DNA of 64,000 nt from Hyphomicrobiaceae bacterium (GTDB lineage: Bacteria; Pseudomonadota; Alphaproteobacteria; Rhizobiales; Hyphomicrobiaceae), in assembly GCA_022844275.1 (NCBI GenBank), contig JALHMB010000005.1:496001-560000 (forward strand). The letters are read 5' to 3'. Positions 8,454-17,101 of the stretch are shown piece after piece. Position 1 is the first letter of the stretch; every line of letters starts with the position of its first letter. Position numbers and translations under genes: made by a program. The notes below the pieces were generated by a model, which was given only the letters and a program-made list of their open reading frames with translations, searched no databases and had not been told where the DNA came from.

Positions 8454-9509
8454 CTAAAGGAACGATTTGATATCGGTCGAGGACTCCTCGCCGATGCGGT
8501 CGAAGGCGTCGTCGAGCCATTGTGCTGCGCGCTCACGCCCGATGTCGCGAAGCTGCGTGAGGAACTCCCAGCTCGTATTCATCTTCGAGACCGCGCCGAG
8601 CATCTGCATGATGTCATCCGCGGCAATGGAGTGAAGCAGCATCCGCTTCATTGCGCCTTCCGGAAGTTTGCCCTCATCGATAAGGCGCGTGGCGAATGCG
8701 ATGGCGCGCATCTCGCCGATCAGGGATGAATTGAAGCTGATCTCGTTGATGCGGTTCTCGATCTCCAGTGCGCTGTGTGGCACGTCCGGTCGCACGAGCG
8801 GATTGACGTGGACGATGATGACGTCCTGCGAGGGGCTGGCGTAGATCAGCGGAAAGATCGCCGGGTTCCCCATGAAACCGCCATCCCAGTAGGCTTCGCC
8901 GTCGATCTCGACGGCTTGAAACACTTGCGGAAGGCAGGCCGATGCCATCACCACGTCAGCCGATACGTCTTTCGTACGGAACACATGTACTTTTCCAGAG
9001 CGGACATTTGTTGCGGTCAGGAAGAGGTTCGTGCGCGGGCAAGTGCGCAGGCGCTCGAAATCGACGGTCGTCTCGAGGAGCGCGCGCAGTGGATTGATGT
9101 TGAGCGGATTGAGCTGATAGGGCGACCAGAACCGCGTCATCATGTTGAACAGCAGGAAGGCGGGCGTGGCCTCGCTGAAATAGGCGATCGGCAGCGCCTG
9201 CTGGAAGGGGTGCGGGCCGACGTAGGAACTCGGCTCCCCGACCTTGCGCCAGAAGTCCGCGAGTGCGGCGCGACCACCTTCGCGCCCGCCCGTGCTCACG
9301 CCATGTGCGAGCACGACGGCGTTGACTGCACCGGCGCTGGCGCCGGAGATGCCACAGATATCGAGGCGGCCATTCTCGAGCAGATAGTCGAGTACGCCCC
9401 AAGCGAAGGCGCCGTGCGCGCCGCCGCCCTGGAGCGCGATATTGACGAGCTTGGTGCCGCTCCGGTGTGGGCGCCGGTCCCGTGGACGCGTCGGATCATC
9501 GCTCGGCAT
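8454..9509 (-). CDS. Patatin-like phospholipase family protein
   Basis: A 351-residue patatin-domain lipid acyl hydrolase. The glycine-rich oxyanion loop is GGGAHGAF (28-35), the nucleophile elbow is GASAG (Ser58), and the catalytic Asp is in DGG (209-211), so the Ser-Asp dyad is intact. No signal peptide is seen, so cytosolic or injected action on phospholipids is possible. ATG 9509 is chosen with GGAG 5 nt upstream. An earlier in-frame Met (9605) would add a 32-residue unstructured leader that overlaps a likely untranslated region. It is convergent with the alpha/beta hydrolase. Confidence 0.92.
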   Translation of the reverse strand: MPSDDPTRPRDRRPHRSGTKLVNIALQGGGAHGAFAWGVLDYLLENGRLDICGISGASAGAVNAVVLAHGVSTGGREGGRAALADFWRKVGEPSSYVGPHPFQQALPIAYFSEATPAFLLFNMMTRFWSPYQLNPLNINPLRALLETTVDFERLRTCPRTNLFLTATNVRSGKVHVFRTKDVSADVVMASACLPQVFQAVEIDGEAYWDGGFMGNPAIFPLIYASPSQDVIIVHVNPLVRPDVPHSALEIENRINEISFNSSLIGEMRAIAFATRLIDEGKLPEGAMKRMLLHSIAADDIMQMLGAVSKMNTSWEFLTQLRDIGRERAAQWLDDAFDRIGEESSTDIKSFL

Positions 9510-9667
9510 AGCAGCTCCGCTGTTGGGGTGAGGACGGCGTATGCTGCACTGCAATGTCGTGTCTCTGCGCGGCGATAGCAAGCGGGCCGCTTGATTAAGG
9601 GACACCGCGCCACCATACCAATCGTCAGCATCCGATCAGTCTGGCCATCCGCGCCGGAGGAGATTTC

Positions 9668-10210
9668 ATGGATATCTGGCACGGCACGACGATCCTGACC
9701 CTGCGCAAGAAGGGAAAGGTCGTCATCGCGGGCGACGGTCAGGTGAGCCTCGGCGCCACCGTCATCAAGTCCAACGCCCGCAAGGTGCGCACGCTCGGCC
9801 GCGGTGACGTGATCGGCGGATTCGCGGGAGCGACGGCCGACGCCTTTACCTTGTTCGAACGCCTCGAGGCAAAGCTCGAGCAATATCCGGGGCAGCTCAC
9901 GCGAGCTTGCGTCGAGCTTGCCAAGGACTGGCGGACGGACCGCTTCTTGCGCCGGCTCGAAGCCATGATGCTCGTCGCGGACCGCGAGCGTTCGCTCGTC
10001 CTCACCGGCACGGGTGACGTGCTCGAGCCCGAGCAGGACGTTATGGGCATCGGGTCCGGCGGGAACTATGCGCTGGCGGCTGCACGGGCGCTCATGGACA
10101 CGGATCTCGATGCCGAGGCGATCGCGAGGAAGGCCATGGCGATCGCGGCCGAGATCTGCGTTTACACGAACGGTAATCTGGTCGTTGAAACTCTCGAGTC
10201 GGCGCGCTGA
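9668..10210 (+). CDS. hslV: HslV peptidase (ATP-dependent HslUV protease, proteolytic subunit)
   Basis: A 180-residue N-terminal-nucleophile peptidase. The leader MDIWHG precedes the tandem Thr7-Thr8, the first of which should be the mature catalytic N-terminus. Other hallmarks are [43 protein letters not shown] and [17 protein letters not shown]. The ribosome site GGAGGAG lies 5 nt before ATG. HslV works as a double hexamer capped by HslU ATPase, normally encoded next door. Here the neighbours are a patatin and ribA and no hslU is in the window, so this is either a stand-alone hslV or an extra copy. Confidence 0.93.
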   Translation: MDIWHGTTILTLRKKGKVVIAGDGQVSLGATVIKSNARKVRTLGRGDVIGGFAGATADAFTLFERLEAKLEQYPGQLTRACVELAKDWRTDRFLRRLEAMMLVADRERSLVLTGTGDVLEPEQDVMGIGSGGNYALAAARALMDTDLDAEAIARKAMAIAAEICVYTNGNLVVETLESAR

Positions 10211-10241
10211 CGCGCCATGACTTTTCCAATCACCGCAAATT

Positions 10242-10282
10242 AAAAGAGCGAGGCGCCACCGGAGTGGCGCCTCGCTCGCTTT
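10242..10282. terminator. Strong bidirectional intrinsic terminator between hslV and ribA
   Basis: A perfect 14-bp stem (10246-10259 with 10264-10277) closed by the tetraloop CGGA. A-rich sequence lies on the left and GCTTT on the right. It separates the convergent hslV and ribA genes and gives a T-run exit for the minus-strand ribA transcript (CTCTTTTAATTT). Confidence 0.85.
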
Positions 10283-10311
10283 ACGTCCTGCTTCAGGTCG
10301 CTGGCGCGCGC

Positions 10312-10944
10312 TTAGAGCGCGTGCGCCATGCGGGCCTTCTTGGTCTCGAGGTAGCGAACGTTGTGGGCATTTGGCGTGCACACGACGGGCAAGCGCTCGA
10401 TCACATTGATGCCCTCCGCGCGGAGCGCATCGACCTTGGCAGGATTGTTGGTCAGCAACCGGATATCCGGCAGCCCGAGATCAAACAGGATATGCGCAGC
10501 CAGATCATAGGTTCGCGCTTCGATCGGCGCGCCGACGGCGACGTTGGCGTCTACAGTGTCATATCCCTGGTCCTGAAGCGCGTAAGCCCGGATCTTGTTC
10601 ACGATGCCGATACCCCGCCCTTCGTGATAGGGCAGATAGATCAGCACGCCGAGTGGCGATGTCGTGATCGTCTCCAGCGCTGCTTGCAACTGCGGATAGC
10701 AGTCGCACTTCAGGGAATGGAAGATGTCGCCGGTTATGCATCCGCTGTGGACGCGAACGACCGGCAGCTCACTGTTTGCCTGGTTCGCCCTGTGAATCAG
10801 GACAAACGCTTGATTGTGGGGGTCATGCCCCTGGTAGGCGCGCGCCTCCAGGTGCAACTCCCGCCCACGCAACTCGATCGGCAGGATTGTCTGGGCCGAC
10901 CAATCGAGTTCAAGCGCGTAGGACTTAACCGCATTCGACTTCAT
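10312..10944 (-). CDS. ribA: GTP cyclohydrolase II
   Basis: RibA opens GTP to 2,5-diamino-6-ribosylamino-4-pyrimidinone phosphate, the first riboflavin step. The 210-residue protein keeps the zinc ligands Cys69, Cys80 and Cys82 within VRVHSGCITGD and HSLKCDCYPQL. It also has the GTP-site motif EGRGIG at 108-113 and the family's YALQDQGYDTVDAN block. It is a stand-alone RibA without the fused RibB domain. ATG 10944 has GGAGG 8 nt upstream; an earlier Met at 10965 lies upstream of that site. Small departures from the consensus (HSGC for HSEC, LPYHEGRG for the usual RQEGRG) do not touch the metal ligands. Confidence 0.93.
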   Translation of the reverse strand: MKSNAVKSYALELDWSAQTILPIELRGRELHLEARAYQGHDPHNQAFVLIHRANQANSELPVVRVHSGCITGDIFHSLKCDCYPQLQAALETITTSPLGVLIYLPYHEGRGIGIVNKIRAYALQDQGYDTVDANVAVGAPIEARTYDLAAHILFDLGLPDIRLLTNNPAKVDALRAEGINVIERLPVVCTPNAHNVRYLETKKARMAHAL

Positions 10945-11273
10945 ATTTTGCGCCTCCAGACGCATTTCAAGCGCTTACGCCATCGCACCAAACAACGTCC
11001 GTAGTCCTGCTACGGTTCCGAAAATCCCTCATGCTCAGGTGGGGTCGTGCCGAGATTTACGCCCACGCACAGTCGATTGCTCTACCGCACGGTCATCCAG
11101 CGCGCGCAGCGAGTTCCAACTGCTACAATTTCCTGTAGAGCGATAGCAATAGGGTGCTATCGCGGATGAAAGCTCAGGGAAAGTTTCCTGTCTCGGCATT
11201 CGGAGTTTTGCGAACCTCGCGCTTGCCTTTCTTGCGCCTTTTTCAAGAGTTTGCCGCGTCGATTGAGATGCTT
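10945..11273. other. Intergenic region upstream of ribA, with a small hairpin
   Basis: About 330 bases without a supported gene. The only structure seen is an 8-bp hairpin CGATAGCA/TGCTATCG at 11141-11162, with no T run on either side. Short open frames here have no family resemblance. The ribA promoter should lie near 10950-11000 but no clear boxes were found. Confidence 0.5.
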
Positions 11274-11702
11274 TCATGCTCTCCCCCGGAAGACGCGGTA
11301 ACGCATTCCCATGTATGCGAAAAATGTGGCGAGAATTGACGCGAATACAAGGGCCGTCAGTGGATGCGTTCCAGGAACCACGGTGAGCACTGCAGCAAAT
11401 ACGACGTAGTTGATCGCCGCTGCCGTCCACGCCGTTGCGGAGTATCGGCCGAACTCCGCGAAAGTCGGCGGTACGCTCAAAGAAAAGGTTAATCGCCGAT
11501 GGGCGAGCCAGCCTGCGACCATGGCGCCCGAGATGGCGATGAGCCGGGCCGTGAGCGGGCTCAGTCCAAACACGAGTATGCCGAGCTGGAGCAGGCTCGC
11601 GTCGCAGGCGAGCGCAATCAGTCCCGAGATGAGAAAGCCGCCCCAGTGCCGCAGCGGCGGCAAATCGCGGGCCGGATCGATGACCGACTTCTGCTGGCTC
11701 AT
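11274..11702 (-). CDS. GtrA-family membrane protein
   Basis: A 142-residue protein with four predicted membrane helices (about residues 22-42, 48-66, 83-103 and 112-131). It contains the GtrA-type pattern in which a short N-terminus leads to FLISGLIALACDASLLQLG and TM2 is followed by NRRLTF-like AHRRLTFS. GtrA proteins are thought to flip undecaprenyl-phosphate-linked sugars across the inner membrane. ATG 11702 overlaps the stop of the glycosyltransferase gene by 4 nt (ATGA), so the pair is translationally coupled. This supports a role in moving the sugar that the GT2 enzyme loads on lipid. Confidence 0.88.
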   Translation of the reverse strand: MSQQKSVIDPARDLPPLRHWGGFLISGLIALACDASLLQLGILVFGLSPLTARLIAISGAMVAGWLAHRRLTFSLSVPPTFAEFGRYSATAWTAAAINYVVFAAVLTVVPGTHPLTALVFASILATFFAYMGMRYRVFRGRA

Positions 11703-12820
11703 GGCGACGCGATCCTCCGCTCGGACGCCTGAGGACCGGGGTCGCCGCCGACGCCAATCTCGCGCGCGACGACGAACAGAGGACGTCCTTTGACCTCGTC
11801 GTACACGCGACCGAGATACTCGCCGATGACGCCGAGCGAGATGAGTTGCACGCCGGAGAAGAACATCACCGAGATGATCAGGGTCGGAAAGCCTGGCGCA
11901 TTGATGCCGAAGACAAGCGCCTCCACGAGGATGTAGAGGGCGAATAGGAATGCGCACGCCGACACGAAGAGGCCGAGGTAGGACCAGACCCTGAGCGGGA
12001 TGGTCGTGAAGGACACGATGCCATCGAGAGCGAAGCGCATGAGCTGACGCCATCGCCAGCGCGAGCGCCCGTCACCGCGCGCCGCCACCTCATAGGGCAC
12101 GCCGATCGACCGGAACCCAACCCACGCGAAGAGACCCTTGTTGAAGCGCGCGCGCTCGTCCATGCGGTTGAGCACGTCGACGACGCGGCGATCCACCAGC
12201 CGGAAGTCTCCGGCACCCTGGGGCAGCTCCGTGCGGCTCATCTTCTTGAAAACACCGTAGAAGACCTGCGCCATGAGGCGATGGAGCGTGGTGTCGGTCT
12301 CTCTGTTCGAGCGCTCGCCGTATACGACGTCGTAGCCCTGCTCCCACTGCCGGACGAGTGCTGGGATGGCTTCGGGCGGATGCTGCAGATCGCCGTCCAT
12401 CACGATTGCCGCGGCGCCCGCGGCATACCGCAGGCCTGCAGCAACGGCGATCTCCTTGCCGAAATTGCGGCTGAGAATGACGGCTTTGAATCGAGGGTCG
12501 CGGGCGTTGAGTGCCAGGAGCTGTGCGGCGGTACCGTCACGCGATCCGTCGTCGACGAAGATGACTTCCCAGGGCCTGCCGAGGCCATCCAGGACGGCGA
12601 CGAGCCGCTCCTGAAGCCGCGTCAGACCACGCTCCTCGTTCAACACGGGTATGGCGATGGAAAGCATTCCAGGCCTGCCGGAGCCGGGCGCGCTCGCATC
12701 CTCCGGTCTCGACAGACTCGCCTGCTGCACGGCTCGAGCCCCGCTCAACTGCCACTCCGTCCATGGAGAAGGATCACCACAGCCGTCGTCATCATGCCTC
12801 CCGGCCATTTTCATGGCCAT
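11699..12820 (-). CDS. GT2 glycosyltransferase, GtrB/polyprenyl-phosphate sugar transferase type
   Basis: A 373-residue family 2 glycosyltransferase. The GT-A domain starts at MLSIAIPVLNEERG (about residue 52) and contains FVDDGSRDGT and the metal-binding VMDGDLQHPPE. C-terminally, two membrane helices (about 275-298 and 307-330) follow, as in GtrB, DPM1-like and ArnC enzymes that charge undecaprenyl phosphate with a sugar. The start is uncertain. ATG 12820 follows GGGGGA, but the conserved domain begins about 50 residues later, so a shorter form is possible. It is coupled to the GtrA gene; together they suggest glycosylation of a surface polymer. Confidence 0.88.
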   Translation of the reverse strand: MAMKMAGRHDDDGCGDPSPWTEWQLSGARAVQQASLSRPEDASAPGSGRPGMLSIAIPVLNEERGLTRLQERLVAVLDGLGRPWEVIFVDDGSRDGTAAQLLALNARDPRFKAVILSRNFGKEIAVAAGLRYAAGAAAIVMDGDLQHPPEAIPALVRQWEQGYDVVYGERSNRETDTTLHRLMAQVFYGVFKKMSRTELPQGAGDFRLVDRRVVDVLNRMDERARFNKGLFAWVGFRSIGVPYEVAARGDGRSRWRWRQLMRFALDGIVSFTTIPLRVWSYLGLFVSACAFLFALYILVEALVFGINAPGFPTLIISVMFFSGVQLISLGVIGEYLGRVYDEVKGRPLFVVAREIGVGGDPGPQASERRIASP

Positions 12821-13173
12821 TGGTTCCCCCGTCTCGACGCACGCCGACGCGCGTCGCCGGAAAGGTCTGACGCAAGCGTTGGGCGTTGTCGTGTCGGGGG
12901 GACGGGTCGTCTCGCGCTCGAGCAGTTACTTTGGCTTCTTCGCGTCGTCCAGTCCGGCGTGCAATATAGCGACAATCGGTGGATTTTGCACGGGGGCAAA
13001 GGTATAACCCCGCCGGTCGGCCCTGCGGCGTCCGGACACAGCGCAGGGACGGCACAAGCCGCTTGCCGGCAGCCCTTGGGAAAAGGGCAGCAATAACACA
13101 ACCTTAGGGGTTTCTCCGCGCGCTCGCATGAACGGGGAGGGGCTCTCGCTATTGGACGCGCGACGGATCATCC
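12821..13173. other. Intergenic region upstream of yebC
   Basis: About 350 bases between the divergent GT2 and yebC genes. No convincing gene, repeat or terminator was seen. Minus-strand open frames here are upstream extensions of the GT2 region without family resemblance. Promoters for both flanking genes should lie here. Confidence 0.4.
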
Positions 13174-13923
13174 ATGGCTGGTCACTCCCAATTCAAGAAC
13201 ATCATGCACCGCAAGGGCAAGCAGGATGCTGCCCGCTCGAAGCTCTTCGCCAAACTCGCTCGCGAGATCACCGTGGCGGCGAAGTCGGGCCTGCCCGACC
13301 CCGAGATGAACGCGCGCCTTCGTCTCGCGGTCCAGAACGCGCGTGCCGAGAACATGCCCAAGGACAACGTCGAGCGGGCCATCAAGAAAGCGGCCGGCGG
13401 CGCAGATGAGAGCTACGAAGAGATTCGCTACGAGGGATATGGCCCGGGCGGCGTCGCCGTCATCGTCGAGGCGCTGACGGACAATCGCAACCGGACGGGC
13501 GGCGCCATTCGCGCGGTCTTCACCAAGTATAGCGGCAACCTCGGCTCGACCGGCGCGGTCTCCCATATGTTCGCGCGGGTCGGCGAAATCGTTTATCCGT
13601 CGACGGCCGGCTCGGCCGATGCCGTCCTCGAGGCGGCGATCGAGGCCGGCGCCGACGATGTGGTCTCCGACGAGAACGGCCACACCATCACCTGCGCATT
13701 CGAGAGCATGGGCGCAGTCGCGTCGGCGCTCGAGGCGACGCTCGGGGCGCCCCAATCGGTGAAGGCCATCTGGAAGCCGATCACGACCACACCACTCGAC
13801 GGGGACAATGCCGGGACGATCCTGAAGCTGATCGCTGCCCTAGAAGACGATGACGATGTCCAGGCGGTGTTCGCGAACTTCGAGATCGATGACGCAACGA
13901 TGGCCAGCCTCACGGCCGCCTGA
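13174..13923 (+). CDS. yebC: YebC/PmpR/TACO1-family protein
   Basis: A 249-residue YebC-family protein, full length. It opens with the near-invariant [19 protein letters not shown] and continues with the family's [50 protein letters not shown] and [19 protein letters not shown] blocks. The family has been described both as a DNA-binding regulator (PmpR) and as a translation factor that aids ribosomes at difficult sequences (TACO1/YebC), and the sequence does not distinguish these. In many alphaproteobacteria it lies near ruvC; here ruvC is absent. Confidence 0.95.
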   Translation: MAGHSQFKNIMHRKGKQDAARSKLFAKLAREITVAAKSGLPDPEMNARLRLAVQNARAENMPKDNVERAIKKAAGGADESYEEIRYEGYGPGGVAVIVEALTDNRNRTGGAIRAVFTKYSGNLGSTGAVSHMFARVGEIVYPSTAGSADAVLEAAIEAGADDVVSDENGHTITCAFESMGAVASALEATLGAPQSVKAIWKPITTTPLDGDNAGTILKLIAALEDDDDVQAVFANFEIDDATMASLTAA

Positions 13924-13929
13924 TCGACC

Positions 13930-14262
13930 CTACGGCCACACGACCGCGACCACGGCGAGCACAGCGCCGAGCGCCATCGCAATCATCCCTGCGATCGAGA
14001 GCACCTGCGACGCGAAATGGCGTGCCGCGTGGCCGGCAGCGCGGCCTGCGCGTGTCATGTGCGTCGGCGCATACCTGACGTCGCGATACTGCTCCTGCAA
14101 CTCGTCGCTGATGACGACACGGCGGTTCCACGCCGACTTGATGGCCGAGTCGAGGGCATGACCCTTGAGGTCCCAGCGGCCGGCGACCCGCCACAGCAGG
14201 AAGCCGATGAGCGCCAGAACGAGGCCGGAGAAGAACAGTACGGGATGCGTCGTGAAGGCCAT
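13930..14262 (-). CDS. Small two-TM membrane protein of unknown function
   Basis: A 110-residue protein with an N-terminal helix (TTHPVLFFSGLVLALIGFLL), a charged soluble middle (residues about 30-75, with EQYRDVRYAPTHMTR) and a C-terminal hydrophobic helix (VLSIAGMIAMALGAVLAVVAVVW). I chose ATG 14262 for its GGAG 5 nt upstream. It starts 20 nt after the stop of the upstream ThDP-enzyme gene, so the two are probably cotranscribed. No family is recognised. Confidence 0.75.
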   Translation of the reverse strand: MAFTTHPVLFFSGLVLALIGFLLWRVAGRWDLKGHALDSAIKSAWNRRVVISDELQEQYRDVRYAPTHMTRAGRAAGHAARHFASQVLSIAGMIAMALGAVLAVVAVVWP

Positions 14263-14282
14263 GCGTGCTCCTTCACGGAATG

Positions 14283-15908
14283 CTAGATCGCGGGCGCCGC
14301 GATCGGTTCGATCATGACGTTGACACACGCCGGCTTGCCGGAGGCGATGGCGCGCTCGATGGCGGCCGGGAGTGCGGCGGCATCATCGACCATCTCGCCA
14401 TGTCCGCCGAGAGCCGTAACGACCTGATCGTAACGCGTCGGCAGCAGGCTGCACCCGTGCATGCGCTGGGCGCCGTAGTCGCGGAGCTGGATCTGGCTCT
14501 CCGCATTCCACATGGCGTCAGTGCCGACGATCGCGACAAATGGCAGGTTGTGCCGCACGGCGGTATCGAACTCCGACATGTGAAAGCCGAACGTGCCATC
14601 GCCGACCACGGTGATGATCGGCGCCTTGCGCTCCCAGGCGCGCGCCGCCACGGCGAACGGAATGCCGGCGCCGATGGAGCCGGCAACACCGTTGACGATA
14701 CGGCGCGGCGGCTTGATCAGGCTTTGGCCCCATTGCGCGAACTCGCCCCCGTCGCAGATGAGCACGGTGCTCGGGTCCCGCTCGACGATGGGCTTAAGCG
14801 CTTTGAAGACCTCGACGGCATGAAGACGGCCGTTCTTGCCTTTCAGCGTCGCCCAGCTCTCCGGACGATGATCGAGCAAGCGGCGTGCTTCGGCGAGCCA
14901 TTGCCCCGCGCGCGGGGTCGTCTTGCGACCGCGCTCCGTGAGCGTGCGCACGGCGCTGCCCGCATCGGCGAGTGCCGCGAGCGCAAGTCGGCTGCCGAGT
15001 TCTTTCTGCGCGCGCGCGATCAGCGCCGGCTCGGGATCGATGCTCATCACGCGGCAGGTCTGCGCAACGACGGGTGGCTGCGCCCACTTGAGCGTGAAGT
15101 CGAGCGGCTTGCCGATGAGCACGATCAGGTCGGTCTGCTTGAGCAGGTCCGAGAAGGATCCGAGCGTCGCATCGCGAATGCCGCGCGGGCTCTCCATGAT
15201 GACGACCGGTGCCTGGACGGCCTTCTCCAGATCGGCGAGCAGTGGCCGGCCGTGCGGCCCCGAAAGATGTGTTGCGGCGATGATCAGCGGTGCGCGCGCG
15301 TTGGCGATCGCGTCGAGCACGGCATCGGCCAGGACATCCGGCAGCGATGCTGATGCGGTGGCGGGAAGCCTATTCGGGATCGAGGCGCGCGACGAATCGA
15401 GCTCCGCGTCGAGAAGGTCGGATGGCAGGCTCAGATGAACTGGACCCGGCCGGCCGCTCCGCGCGATGTCCAATGCCTTGGCGACATCCTCGCCCAGCGC
15501 TGAGGCGGAGGTCGACGTCCACGAGGCCTTGGCGACCGGGCGAGCCATATCGGCCTGGGCGATCTCCTGGAAGCCGCCGCGGCCAAGCTCGTCCGTCGCA
15601 GCGTGACCTGAGAGGAGCACCATCGGCGACTCGTTGGCGAGCGCCGTATACAGCGCGCCGACCGCATTCGCGTGGCCCGGGCCGCCGGTCACCATCGCAA
15701 TACCCGGCTCGCCGGTCAGTCGGCCCCAGGCGTCGGCCATGTGGACGGTCGCCGCCTCGTGGCGGACGTGAATCAGCTCGAGCTTGGTCTCAAGCGCGGC
15801 GTCGAAAATCGACATGATGTGATTGCCGGAGAGCGTGAAGACCTTCGTGGTCCCGAGCTTCTCCAGCGTGTGCGCGACGACGTCGGCGCCTCTGATCGTG
15901 TCGGCCAT
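14283..15908 (-). CDS. Thiamine pyrophosphate-dependent enzyme (acetolactate synthase-like)
   Basis: A 541-residue ThDP enzyme with the three-domain layout of acetolactate synthase, benzaldehyde lyase and glyoxylate carboligase. The catalytic Glu51 is in VRHEAATVHMADAWG. The ThDP/Mg site is GDG at 436-438, with its Asn at about 468 (GTDAMWN). The substrate cannot be fixed from motifs. Immediately upstream on the same strand lies an MhpD-type hydratase, so a role in 2-keto-acid catabolism is more likely than branched-chain amino acid synthesis. No small regulatory subunit (ilvH) is nearby. Confidence 0.88.
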   Translation of the reverse strand: MADTIRGADVVAHTLEKLGTTKVFTLSGNHIMSIFDAALETKLELIHVRHEAATVHMADAWGRLTGEPGIAMVTGGPGHANAVGALYTALANESPMVLLSGHAATDELGRGGFQEIAQADMARPVAKASWTSTSASALGEDVAKALDIARSGRPGPVHLSLPSDLLDAELDSSRASIPNRLPATASASLPDVLADAVLDAIANARAPLIIAATHLSGPHGRPLLADLEKAVQAPVVIMESPRGIRDATLGSFSDLLKQTDLIVLIGKPLDFTLKWAQPPVVAQTCRVMSIDPEPALIARAQKELGSRLALAALADAGSAVRTLTERGRKTTPRAGQWLAEARRLLDHRPESWATLKGKNGRLHAVEVFKALKPIVERDPSTVLICDGGEFAQWGQSLIKPPRRIVNGVAGSIGAGIPFAVAARAWERKAPIITVVGDGTFGFHMSEFDTAVRHNLPFVAIVGTDAMWNAESQIQLRDYGAQRMHGCSLLPTRYDQVVTALGGHGEMVDDAAALPAAIERAIASGKPACVNVMIEPIAAPAI

Positions 15909-16056
15909 GGCCGGCGTTCCTTCTCGTGTGGCGCGCCCCGGTTACCTTGGCGCGAGCAAACAGCCAACACGGGTAGCACGCCCGCCTATGGCTTTGAATG
16001 GTGGCGGCCGCGCGTTCTCATACGCGCGATGCATGACGGCGCCGGCACTCCACCTG

Positions 16057-16839
16057 TCAGGAGAAGCGAACCTCGACCTTGCCGAGCGGGCCGAAATCGG
16101 CGACGGCGGTCTGCCCCTTTTGCAAGGGAACGATGCCCGTGCAGGTTCCGGTGGAGAGGATCTCGCCCTTCTTCAGGCCGGCGCCGCTGGCGCGCAGCTT
16201 TTCAATCACCCAGTCGAGCACATTGCGCGGGTCGCCGAGGCACTCCGACCCCGTGCCTTCCCCAGTGTCGAGACCATCGATCCGCAGCTGGACGGAGTGT
16301 TTGGCGGCATCGATGTCGCGCCAGTCGCTGATCGGCGTGCCGAGGATCATTGCGTAGTTGAGCATGCAGTCCGCCGCGGCCGAAGGGGCATGGTCGAACG
16401 GAATCTTCGCGAAGCGGGGGCTGACGATTTCGAAGGCGGGGATCAGTGCATCGATGGCCTCGACGATTTCCGCACGCGAGTACGGTGTGGGCCGGGCAGG
16501 CAGGTCGGCGCCGAGGCGATAGGCAAACTCACATTCGATAGCCAGAGGCCGCGCGCCGCTGATGCTCGGAGATGCCGGGCTGGCGTGGACATCTCGTGCG
16601 AAGAAGGGGCCATAGATCGGCTCGCTGACGCCGAAGCGCTCCATGGTGACGGGCGAGGTCGCGCCGATCTTCCAGCCCGCGAGGGAATCCGGCCAGATTT
16701 CCAGGAGCGCGCTCTGGACTTCGTAGCCTTCCGCGATCGAGCGTGGCCGGCACGCATCCGGAAGTGGCTCGATCAGGCGGCCGTCGCGGCGGGCGGCGGC
16801 AAGAATGGCGGCCGCGTCGGCTGCGCGTTGCAATGTCAT
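16057..16839 (-). CDS. 2-keto-4-pentenoate hydratase-type (MhpD/FAH superfamily) protein
   Basis: A 260-residue member of the MhpD/2-oxopent-4-enoate hydratase branch of the FAH superfamily. These enzymes hydrate 2-hydroxypentadienoate or decarboxylate 4-oxalocrotonate in meta-cleavage pathways. Visible features are YEVQSALL and GWKIGATS at the N-terminus, the metal-ligand region ECEFAYRLG, and LDWVIEKLRASGAGLKKGEILSTGTCTG at the C-terminus, all diagnostic. GGAG precedes ATG 16839 by 8 nt. The ThDP-enzyme gene follows 148 nt downstream on the same strand. No ring-cleavage dioxygenase is nearby, so the upstream pathway is unknown. Confidence 0.9.
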   Translation of the reverse strand: MTLQRAADAAAILAAARRDGRLIEPLPDACRPRSIAEGYEVQSALLEIWPDSLAGWKIGATSPVTMERFGVSEPIYGPFFARDVHASPASPSISGARPLAIECEFAYRLGADLPARPTPYSRAEIVEAIDALIPAFEIVSPRFAKIPFDHAPSAAADCMLNYAMILGTPISDWRDIDAAKHSVQLRIDGLDTGEGTGSECLGDPRNVLDWVIEKLRASGAGLKKGEILSTGTCTGIVPLQKGQTAVADFGPLGKVEVRFS

Positions 16840-17101
16840 TTCCGAGGCTCCCCGGCAAATTTATTGAATCATTACCGCCTATCTACGTTCACGGCGGTCT
16901 GTGGCGCGGCGGAAGATAGGGCACTTTGAAGCAGAATGCGAAACCGTTCTTCAGACGGAGTCAGCCAGCTGTGTACGGTGACCGTGCCGCAATTGTTCCG
17001 CATTGACCGCCTAGTTGTGCACCAGCATTGTGTGCCGAATAGGGGGTGCGGAAGCACCTGTGGACATCATGTGCCGTCTGACTACCTGCCGAGGCCTGTG
17101 A

